Shown here piece after piece: positions 23,144 through 32,468 of a stretch of DNA of 64,000 bases. Both the position numbers and the translations under genes were made by a program. The notes beneath the pieces are model-generated. The model was not told the origin of the DNA and ran no database searches. It saw only the letters and a program-made list of their open reading frames with translations. Within the stretch, counting starts at the first letter, position 1. Each line of letters opens with the position of its first letter. The DNA lies in the NCBI GenBank assembly GCA_023213395.1, contig CM041465.1, positions 87,675,741-87,739,740 on the forward strand, read 5' to 3'. This stretch comes from Cycas panzhihuaensis (taxonomy: Eukaryota > Cycadophyta).

Positions 23144-25059
23144 GCTGTCCTCGCGGTAGATAACCGCGAGAACGTCGGTATGGCTATGCTGAGTTACATG
23201 GAGATGACGACTCAGGAGGATAGGGACATGCTGCAGAGGTGTGGCCTGTACAAGGCCCTCAAGACACCTCAATACACGTCGGACCAGAGGCTATTGGTTG
23301 ATATAGTATCCCATTGGGACAGGAGGAGACATGTATTCCACCTACCACAGGTGGGGGATGTGATGGTCACGCCGGGACATCCTACGGACATCGGGAGTTC
23401 CGGTGACGGGGAGGCCGGTGAGACTCGGGACGCTACCCAGCACCGAGGCAACAAGACAGAAAGCAGCCCTGTTCTTCACAGGAGCTGACAGGTGGGATCG
23501 GAGGGGAGCACCCCTCCAGACGGTTTTGATGTCAGGGATTCCTCGAGTGAGGAAGCTAGTCATACTGCATTCTCGCTCGGATTTCCAAAGCAGAACTATC
23601 GGGAGGTTCCAGGAGGATGGATGGATGCGTCACGCCGGGCGAGAGGATGGACTGGGCAACCCTGATAGCGGTGAACCTCGTCGCCCAGCTGGATACTATC
23701 AGGACGTCTGGCAGAGGTGGGCTATCATACAGCACACTATTACAGTGCTGGTACTTCGACCACTTCGCGGTAGTGGCACCAGCGGGGGGACCACACCCTA
23801 TCACAGAGCAGGCCCCGATGGTCCACAGGTGGCAGACTCGACTGAGGGGGACAGAGGACAGAGCCCATGTCAGATGATCGATGGAGGCCACATCACTAGA
23901 CCTCCTCACCCTCCCAGACTACATAGCTGAGCCCTACAGGACAGTGAGGTGGGATAGTGACGACGAGGTGGGCGGAGCAGGAGTGTCCAGAGGCGATGAT
24001 AGTAGCGATGATGGAGATAGTGGAGACAGTGGAGATAGCGGGGCTGGCCCATCACTACCTGCAGGGGAGGCACGTCCGTCAGGGACATCAGGAGACACAG
24101 GGGGTCCATCCAGAGCTGTCGGAGGGGAGGCAGGACCGTCTGGAGCATAGGGCGAGGTCAGGGGACCCGTGACTAGGGCCCGCAGGCTACGGATCGTGAT
24201 GGGATCCGCAGGGACGAGAGCTGGGCCCACCCCCGCAAGGAGGGAGTCCCAGGTAGAGGAGATGCCAGAGGACGAGGCACCTGCAGCTGGCGGAGAGCCA
24301 GGAGGGGAGGATGTCACATGTGACCGGAGCAAAGGCCACAACAGTGAGACCTAACCTTTTCGAGTCATTCAAAGATCCAGATAGAAGTTTGGTTTGATTT
24401 GATCATGGTATATAGTGAGATATAGACTGACACATGGCGTGTTGCATTGGCAGGTACAGTAGAGATCAGGAGACTGATAGAGGCTGTGGTGAGGGAGATA
24501 TTCTCTCGGTGTATGAGAGGGCAACCACCCATCCAGTGTGTGATGAGCCTAGAGCGGCAGGAGCCCACAGAGAGGCGTTCACTCCAATGGTGAGGGCGAG
24601 GGACATATGGGCTGCAGAGTCCCAAGAGCATGTCACATCCCAGGGACGACTACAACAGGAGAGAGACGACGCGAGACATGAGAGGGATGACGCGAGACGC
24701 GAGAGAGCGAGGCATGAGGACAGTCCAGACTCTAGAGGCACATGGTGGTGCAAAGTGAGATAGCGAGAGCAGACCCGGTGAAAATCGTCACAGAGCGCCT
24801 CAGGATGACAGAGGAGGTACTCCGGGGAGAGCGGGATCGTATCCAGGCCAGATACGATCAGCTAGTAGCACAGATGGTCTCGAGGTCGAGCCGAGCGAAC
24901 ACGACCCACACCTGGCCACGACCCCGAGATGACCTAGGGATGAGGAGAGAGAGGCGGGCGGCTCGCAGAGGCCTGGAGGAGCCTCGAGGCATGTGGTCCC
25001 AGGAGAGGGATCACAGACCGAGATGGCACCCCAGGAGCGGGGCCACAGCAGTAGGATAT
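23144..25059 (+). pseudogene. E2 antisense plant mobile domain (PMD) gene
   Basis: Runs opposite to the retrotransposon genes. After a splice-acceptor-like GTGTGAACAG the exon reads AVLAVDNRENVGMAMLSYM, MLQRCGLYKALKTPQ, LLVDIVSHWDRRRHVFHLP. A shift in frame leads to GVPVTGRPVRLGTLPSTEAT and IPRVRKLVILHSRSDFQ; a second leads to DWATLIAVNLVAQLDTIRTS and LSYSTLLQCWYFDHFAVVAP. Then come LTLPDYIAEPYRTVRWDSDD and a Ser/Gly/Asp/Pro-rich tail. The short-helix, LxxLVxxW and HTFHLP-like order is that of PMD proteins. A likely intron (about 24345-24453, GTGAG...TTGGCAG) precedes a C-terminal part with coiled-coil repeats (ERDDARHERDDARRERARHE). PMD proteins (MAIN, MAIL1) act in plant silencing. Frameshifts suggest this copy is dead. 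Confidence 0.75.
24345..24453 (+). other. Probable spliceosomal intron of the E2 PMD gene
   Basis: Begins GTGAGACC and ends TGCATTGGCAG, 109 bases, more AT-rich than its neighbours. The E1 PMD remnant has a GT...AG interval at the matching place (6186-6099). The second acceptor TACAG six bases later is an alternative end. Confidence 0.5.
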
Positions 25060-25727
25060 GTACATGTAGGTTTGATAGGGGAAAGCACGGGCCTCCAGGG
25101 GGTCATATATAGGACCATATGATTGTACCCCCCTACAAGGACACCGGCTTCCCAGGATATATGATGTGACATGATTTTTCATATGTATATATATATATAT
25201 ATGTGCATGGGGTAATTGGAACCCCATTCGGATATGAGATGCTGTGCATGATGTATCGTATGGATGACATGTATGTTTATTTTTGTGCGTTGTGAATGTT
25301 ATGTTGTAGATGTTTTATGTTGTGGATATTTTGTTGTATGGACACACGTTTCCTCCCATGCATGACCACACACCTAACAGGGGCACACACACACGCCGCG
25401 AGCGAGACGACATAGAAGTGTGAGGTTAGGGAGCAGGGCGGCATACATGTCTACAGGAGAGCATAGCGGGATATGCGAAGGAAACGGCGGGCAGGAAAGG
25501 GAGGGCAACGATGCCCCCAAGCGTCTTCTTGATTGGGGGATGCCCAAGCAAGACGACACAAGGGTTCCCGAGAGAATACGGGAACGCGGGTTCCGCAGAA
25601 GGAACCGAAAAGAAGAAGAGGGAGTCCATCTTAAATCGCCACTCTCCCCGTGGTTAGGAAGAATGGGGACAACCTAAGATGGTAGTTTAGGCTCATTTCA
25701 GAGCAGGGCGAAGGGATCGCCGAGAGA
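25060..25727. other. Spacer between PMD gene end and integrase end; no gene
   Basis: Includes a short (TA)n run near 25185-25203 and GC-rich sequence. The two convergent genes (PMD plus, pol minus) both end here, so transcription terminators for both would be expected, but none can be shown. Confidence 0.5.
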
Positions 25728-26789
25728 TCATGCGTAAAACTTCTTAAGGAACATCCCATTAACGACTTTTTCAAATTCGAGCCCTTCCAGGGTGGTTATC
25801 CTATAAGAACCATTATCGAGGGACTCGATAATGACGAAAGGACTAACCCATCAGGGTTTGAATTTAGTCAAACGGTCATGGAGATATTCAAGCTTGAGGA
25901 CATAGTCCCCAGGAAACAAAGGGCGGGAACGAAGGCGTTTATCGTGGGCCCTTTGCGAGCGGGCTTTGGATGCTAGGTTAGCGATAAGCGCTAAGCGTCT
26001 CTCATCCAAAGCTTCGAGGTCAAGCAGATGGGCCTGACGGATCGACTCTTTGTCGATGAAACCTTGAAGGGAGATTCGCAAGGAAGGAATCTCCACCTCC
26101 AACAGGAGTACCGCCTCAGTACCGTAGACCAGGGAGAACGGGGTCATTCCCGTGGCATAACGGATAGAGGTACGATAAGCCCACAAGGCGGAGGGCAACT
26201 GAAGATGCCAATCCCTTTAGGATTAGGCAACGGTTTTCTTGAGGATGCTGACAAGAGTCTTATTAAAAGACTCCACTTGGCCATTTGCCTGAGGGTAGTA
26301 AGGGGAGGAAGTCTTATGAGAAATTTTAAACTTCTCACAAAGCTCGTCCACCTCCTTATTACAGAAAGGAGTTCCATTGTCGGCGATTAGGACGTCTGAA
26401 ATTCTGAAACGGCAAATGATGTGCTGATAAATGAATGTGGCAATTGTTTTGCCAGGAGTGGTAATCAAGGGGATGGCCTCCGCCCATTTGGTGAAATACT
26501 CCGTGGCAGTCAAGATGAACTTGTGCTGCGACGACGAAGGTGGGGAGATAGCCCCAATGAGGTCTAGTCCCCACTGAGCGAAGGGCCATGGTGAAACAAT
26601 AGGATGCAGGGCCTCGGAAGGCACATGGGAAATGTTGGCGTGCTCTTGACATCGCCGACATTTCAGAGCAAAGGCATGAGCGTCTTTGAAAAGAGACAGC
26701 CAAAAGTAGCCCATACGGAGGATCCTATGAGCCATAGACTGGCCCCCAAAGTGACCTCCACAAATGCCGCGGTGGCATTCGCGAAGCAC
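25728..26789 (-). pseudogene. E2 integrase (end of pol)
   Basis: Integrase joins the element DNA to the chromosome. On the minus strand the frame begins in the HHCC zinc region (CHRGICGGHFGGQSM, CRRCQEHA). It continues with the DDE core: WGLDLIGAI (first D), VLIADNGTPFCN (second D), and YYPQANGQVESFNKT (E). All three catalytic residues and the zinc ligands are present. One stop near 26220 interrupts before DWHLQLPSALWAYRTS, GMTPFSLVYGTEA and the C-terminal part, which in another frame reads SLDNGSYRI and VNGMFLKKFYA and ends at TGA 25730-25728. The domain is well preserved apart from the stop and one shift. Confidence 0.85.
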
Positions 26790-27530
26790 CGGTCGCCTTC
26801 ACGTCAGTGACGCAATGTGGAGGAGGATCCCATCGGCGACCTCTTGTACAATACCTCGTCGACGAGGAGTTATTGCCCGCGTAAGTCCGGACACGAGATT
26901 TAACTTTATTACTAGCGTCGGGGCGGTATTGCTGCTGCATGAGATACCGCACTATATCACCGTACCACTCATTGTCTATGAGCGGATGGGGAGAAGCTCC
27001 CTGAATCGTCAAGATAGACTCATCGGGAAGAGAGCCGTCAACGGGAGTATCAAAGGAGTTAGGGATAGGGGCGTCCGCAAGTTGCTCGGCCATTATCATT
27101 CCCTTCTTTGATTTCCGGTTAACGATGAGGAGATCAAACTCTTGGAGTAGGATGGCCCAACGACCGGCCCTACCCATCAAATCTGAATGGGTTAGTAAGT
27201 ATCTCAAGGGATCGGATTGAACGATCACCTTGGTAGTATTGCCGAGCAAGTAGTGCCTAAACTTCTTGGTCGCATGGACCAAGGAGAGGCATTCCTTCTG
27301 TAGGAATAATTAAGCTCGCGGCCACGAGGGTGCGACCGATGAAATATATAGCTCTCTCGCCTCGAGTTGTCCTCCCGAGCGAGCATAGCGCCCAAGGATT
27401 CGGCCGAGGTATACAGATAAAGGGCCTGTCGATCTGGGAGGAGCCAGCGTAGGAGCGGAAGCCAAGGCTTCTGAGTCCTTCGAATCCTTTTGGGTCTTGT
27501 CGGACTGTGCAAAAGGAGCTCCTTCTTCAA
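26725..27530 (-). pseudogene. E2 Ty3/gypsy RNase H and connection
   Basis: Minus strand. Pieces read LYLYTSAESLGAMLAREDNS (start of the RT-linked RNase H), then after a frameshift KFRHYLLGNTTKVIVQSD and PLRYLLTHSDLMGRAGRWA, LLQEFDL. This is the usual order in gypsy pol between RT and integrase. At least two frameshifts are needed to join the segments. Confidence 0.7.
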
Positions 27531-27546
27531 TAGGTTCGTGAGGGGT

Positions 27547-28362
27547 TTAGCGCCACAAGTAGTCGACTAAGAAGCGCCTAAGGAAATCGAGCCTGCCTAG
27601 AAACGACTTAATTTGCCGTTGAGTTCTAGGTGGCAGCATGTCGAGGATCGCCCGACTTTGTCGAGGTCGATCTGAATTCCGCTTGGATACAAGGAATCCA
27701 AGGAGTTTACCCGGCAACCGCAAACACGCATTTGAGCGATTGAGATCGACGTGATACTCAAGATCATGAGAAAATGGCACGCAAGTCAAAAGGATGATGA
27801 GCTCTCATGCAGGAAAGACCCATCATATCGTCCATGAAGACCTCCAGCGTGTCGTTGATGAGGTCGTAGAAGATAAAATGCATGGCTCTTTGGTAAGTAG
27901 CACCTGCATTTTTAAGACCAAAGGGCATCGCCTTATAGGCGAAGGTACCTCAAGGAGTAGTGAAGGCCATCTATGGCAGTCTTCGGGAGAGATCTAAATT
28001 TGGTTATAGCCAGAGAAGCCTTCCATTAGAGACATCACTTCGAATCCGGCGGTGCGATCAATGATTTGATCGAGGAAGGGTAACAGAAAATTATCCTTAG
28101 GACAAGCGTTGTTGATGTCGCGAAAGTCGACGCATATACGGATTGCCCCGTTCTTTTTAGCAACGGGAACAATGTTGGAGACCCACTTAGGGTAATCAAT
28201 AGAAGTAATAATCCCAGCATCCAGAAGCTTCTCAACCTTCATTTTGACGGCGGCAGATAGCTTCGGGTGAAGGGGACGCTCGCGCACAGGCGGTGCCAGA
28301 AGGGTGGTGAGGTTATGGGTGATAATCGAGGGTCGATTCCCTTCATGTCGAGATAATCCCAT
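27547..28362 (-). pseudogene. E2 reverse transcriptase
   Basis: RT copies the element RNA into DNA. Minus strand: LLDAGIITSIDYPKWVSNIV, PVAKKNGAIRICVDFRDIN, NACPKDNFLLPFLDQIID, GFSGYNQI (fingers and palm). A shift follows, then GDAFGLKNAGATYQRAMHF and LEVFMDDMM, the catalytic FMDD box (YVDD in most relatives). The thumb reads GKLLGFLVSKR, RAILDMLPPRTQRQIKSFLG. A shift and stops between 27990 and 27790 disable it. Confidence 0.8.
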
Positions 28363-28402
28363 GCAAAAATGTCTCGAATTCTCGGAATGTAGGAGTACTC
28401 CC

Positions 28403-29242
28403 TTATCTCATCAGAGAACATTCCAACCCTACCTTAATGACCTTGCCGGCCAAGACTACGCCTTGAGTTGCCCCCATGCACATGGCATTGCCCTCCTCGA
28501 AGTGGAGAGGGGCAAGATCAACGGGAGGAAGAGGAATAAGAGACGGGATCGGATCGGCAAGCGTAGATCCGATCGCGAGAATCTTCTGATGACCAAGCCG
28601 GTGATGACCAGAAGGTAAGTTGGGCGCGAAGCCTGCTAGATGCTCGAGCAGGGCTTCATCATCCTCGAAGTAATCCACCCCATGGATGACCTTACTTCGA
28701 GTAGAAGAAGCACTGGAGGGAGTAAGAGCAACGGGACCGTGATGGCCACCGGGTTGCTCAACTTCCTCGCGGAAATCTGAAAGGAAACCAGGGAGAGGCT
28801 CCTCGGAAGGAGCGAAAGGCAATTCCTCAAAGCCATTACCTACGGGGGGTAATAAAAATGAAGAACTGGCGACAGGCGGGTCAACACGAGCGACGACGTG
28901 TGACACGCACGAGGGGCTAGCCTCACCGACGAGAGGGGTTCTAGATGAGGATCTAGAACAGGGCAGGTGCGACCTACTAGCGCGGAGGAAAGAGACAGGA
29001 TGAAGACAATCCCCGTCTTCGTCGAGCGACTCGTCATCGCTAAACGAAGTAAGGTACCCGTAACTCCCAACGCCAATAGGGGCGAACCGCATGAGACTAG
29101 GAGGAGAAGACGCAGGGTCTTCTTCGGACAGATTAGGTATACCAATAGAGCAAGCCGAGGTATGAGTAGATGAACCTTGGTTTGCCGAACTGGTAGAGCG
29201 AGTTTGTTTGGTAAAAGGGCGTTCGCGGGCAATCACTCTCAT
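28403..29242 (-). pseudogene. E2 protease-RT linker region of pol
   Basis: A 279-residue open stretch, rich in Ser, Pro and acidic residues. It contains FAPIGVGSYGYLTSFSDDES, which recurs in E1 at about 4205, and later AMCMGATQGVVLAGKVIK before the RT. No enzyme domain is seen. Because it is shared by two elements with different LTRs it is a real module, not noise. Function unknown. Confidence 0.6.
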
Positions 29243-29355
29243 TCATCCGTCATGGATGAATTTAAGTTGCCCCCAAAGAGTCGAGCACACGGCTCCCATT
29301 TGGTCGAGCCATGGACGACCTAGAAGGAGGTTGTAATCCACGTCAACGTCGAGGA

Positions 29356-29797
29356 CTACAACATTGGCAAGAACGGTCTTGCCCTCAAGGGTGAGCGGAA
29401 TTGCGACAGATCCCAGAGGGGTCTTCTCGCTACCGTCATAACCTTGGCATCGCTACGGAACGGGTTCCAAGGCGAAGATACCAAGCTCTTGCATGACACG
29501 CAAGGGCATGGTATTGACGGAAGAGCCGCTGTCAACAACAGTTCTTCGAAGAGTACAATCAGGCGTATCGATCGTGATGGTGAATGGGAAGTTCCACTGG
29601 CGTTCCCTTTCACCGGCGGGGGGAAGATCCTTAGGATCAAAAGAAATAGTGGGTCCACTACCTTGGGCGATACCCAAAGCGTGGACAGGCGCATCACTTG
29701 ACCCTAAAGCTTCGAGGAGGAGGGCCCGTTGCTTAGGACAACTCCTCAGAACGTCCATCAAGGAGATTCCTGCAGTGACCGTATGGAGCTCGTCCAC
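29356..29797 (-). pseudogene. E2 aspartic protease
   Basis: Cuts the polyprotein. The minus-strand frame reads FPFTITIDTPDCTLRRTVV, then DSGSSVNTMPLRVMQELG, with the aspartic protease triplet DSG intact and a following hydrophobic segment. A second frame continues past a shift near 29450. It lies between the gag end (29843) and the linker, as in other gypsy elements. Confidence 0.75.
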
Positions 29798-29842
29798 GAT
29801 AGAGAAGGGCTTACCCTTCCCAGTAGGTTGGGTAAGTGCCCT

Positions 29843-32309
29843 TCAAAAATCGTAACGACCCGGGCGTACAGGAATAGCCTTGGGAAAGAGAGGGACTTCC
29901 GGAGGAAGGGTCTCTGGAAGAGGGTCTGAAGGGGCGGAAGAACAAGCGGCTCCCGCCGCTTCCTTAGCGGCTTGAGATCGCATAAGGGCAAAAGTAGGAG
30001 TTGCCTCAAGCAACTGGATCACCTTCTTCCCGCTGTTTTGTGGTCGTGAAGGTGATGGGGTGCGACGGCTAGGAGAACGAGAAGAGGAAGACGAGTTCCG
30101 AGCGCCCTTCCCTTTGTCGCGGGAAGGACGGGGATCAGGCGATCTCCCTCGGTTACGGTTGTTCTTGGTTTGGGTATTGCGATCGCGTTCCCCATGTTTA
30201 GGGAACGGATCCTTGTGAACTGGTTGATCCAAATTAGGCCTTGAGGCCCGTTTGGGGGAAGAATCACGTCGAGGAGCATCCTTTGGATGCTGGGCCCTAC
30301 AACGCGAATCGTCGTGAAAGCAATCCCCATGAATGGAGCACCACTTCTTCTCAAGCGGAGGGTCAGACCTTCTCGCTTGAGAGGACTGGGCATTTCCATT
30401 CCTGGGAAGAGGAGCTTGGGTGGTTTGTTGGACTTGTTTGTTTGATGTAGGGGATGAAGGACCTTGAAGCTTGAGCTCCTTCATCGTACGCTCGAATGAG
30501 CGTATAATTGATGAGAGGGTCTAAGGTCCTCTCTGGGATGAGAGGAAGACCTAGTCGGTTGGGAAGGTTTGGTATCTTTGGTAGGGGTGGTGCCCCACTG
30601 CGTGAGGGCTTAAGAGGTTTCTTGAGACCCATGGATCTCAATAGCCTCCAACGCCAAACACTTGGCGATCGCGGAGTCACATGTAATCGCCCCCATCTTG
30701 AGGACTTCTACGTGGACTTCGGACGGCGCATTGACGAAAGGTCTCGCCCACCTCCTCGAGCAATGTTGCCTTAGTGGAGTGAAGCAAGTCATGGAATCAC
30801 CGCACAAAGTCACGATTCATCTCATCGTGACCTTGTTTGAGCGAGAGAAGGGACTTCATTCCTCTCTCGAATGGACGAGCTACATCAAAATAGTTGATGA
30901 ACTCATCCACCAATCGGAATGAATGGATTGAGTGGGTAGGAGACTGTGAGAACCATTTGAGGGCATCACCGCAAGGATCGCGAAAAGTTTCATCAAAATA
31001 TGGTCGTAAGCCCGAATCGATGCATGCCATAGAAAACTACGGACATGCTCACCGGGTTCGACGAAGTTCCATCGAATCTAGGAACTTCAGGGGGATGATG
31101 CGGCAAGTTGGTTCGCAACGCCTCAACTGAAAGAGGGGTGGACCTAAAGTCCATGAAGGGGCGCGCCCTTGCCTGGATCGTAGGATCAACGAATGTCGAA
31201 GTAGGTTACGCACAAGGATCGGATGGGGGTGGGACACCCATCCCTCCTTGAGGAAGCGCCCCTTGTTGAAAAGAGGCATGGGAGTAGGTGCCTTGGAAGG
31301 AGCCTGCCCTTGCGAAGGCATAACGGATGGAATTACATTGGAAGACGGGCAAGTGGGATGTGGAACCGGGTTTTTCCCATATGGGCCACCCGTAGGTGGA
31401 GCAACCCCATATGGGTGTAGCTGATCCACCCCATAAACAGGAAGACGGCTTCCTCTACCCTGCCCCCAAGGTTGAGAAGTATACCCTGGGGGAACGTAGA
31501 AGGAAGCACCAACGTGTTGGGTTGGAGGATGCGTGGGAGCGGATCCCACATGACTAATGATTGGAATGCTAGTAGGGCCAATAGGCCTACTAGGAGCAGC
31601 ATGTGCCACATTAGGGGATGGCACATTGGTTGGATTAAGAGTAGGTATGCTAACCTTCAATTGAGGGAAAGACACACCGTGAGAAGATCCTAAGGCACTA
31701 GGACCTTGATGGGGAATGGAAGGTGCAGCACGTGCCCCCACTGCAGGAATAGGAAACGAGTGGGACGCACGTGTAGGCACGAAGGGATTTGTTGTCACAG
31801 GAAGGGTGGATGAGGATGAGGCATGAGGCGGAGGAGCGGAAGAGGAAGAGGACCCTCCACGAAGGGCATCCTCAAACCACCTAGGACGTGGTTGCAAGCG
31901 TGTTACGTGACAACACTCGTTGAAAGCTTCAACTACGTCAACAGGAGGAGTCCCAACATACTCATAAGAGGTGATCTAACCTCGAACAAAGTAGGTTCCT
32001 CTAATGTTCCTCATAAGAATCGCCAACTACGTGGCAAGCCTCAAGAGGAACGGATCCTTCCATGGCATGGGTAGAAGGATGGGCATCAAGTGAAAAGTGT
32101 TGGTCATTTGGGTAATAAAGGGGGTCGTCACCCACTTGGGTGGACCCGGGAATAGCAGAAGGAAAGGCATGGGTTTCAAGGTTGAAGTGTGGTAGGTCTA
32201 ATTCCAAGAGTATCCTCCATAGTGGACGAATCCGACGAAGCAAGAAGGCGATACTCGGGTCTTCTAACAAAGGAGGTAGACCATGTAAACGACGAGAAAA
32301 ACGTCGCAT
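29843..32309 (-). pseudogene. E2 gag
   Basis: Starts at ATG 32309 (MRRFSRRLHGLPPLLEDPSI), about 140 bases inside the primer site. Reading continues in pieces: RPRWFEDALRGGSSSSSAPP, a long Pro/Ser/Thr-rich part with YVPPGYTSQPWGQG and LHPYGVAPPTGGPYGKNP, then the capsid core DALKWFSQ and SLKQGHDEMNRDFV. The last part (30484-29843) has WCSIHGDCFHDDSRC, the Cys/His motif common in Tat-type gag, and an Arg/Ser-rich tail. Several stops and shifts break it. Confidence 0.75.
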
Positions 32310-32450
32310 GCAAGGTCAACCGACGATGTTAGGAAAAGAGAAAGAGCAGTAAAACACACGTGGGGTGCCCAACGAGATCGAATAGGTATAAAAGGATCAC
32401 ACAAGAGTAGCGAAACCAAACGAAGAGAGCGAACTAGCTCCCTTCATCGG

Positions 32451-32468
32451 TCCCCAAGATGGTCGCCA
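32451..32468 (-). other. Primer binding site of E2
   Basis: On the minus strand TGGCGACCATCTTGGGGA follows the LTR end CGTCCA with no gap. The pattern TGGCGAC...TGGGGA is like that of Tat/Ogre elements, probably primed by a tRNA other than initiator Met. Which tRNA needs a comparison with the host tRNA set. Confidence 0.7.

Noticed and set aside
23150-23175. Perfect hairpin CTCGCGGT-AGATA-ACCGCGAG as a regulatory element
   Set aside because: It lies within PMD coding sequence (AVDNREN) and is short; a chance palindrome in GC-rich DNA is enough to explain it.
21122-24372. Overlapping minus-strand ORFs opposite the PMD gene (e.g. 23556-23909, 23934-24341)
   Set aside because: Shadows of a GC-rich plus-strand gene; no homology is recognisable and they do not continue the minus-strand pol.
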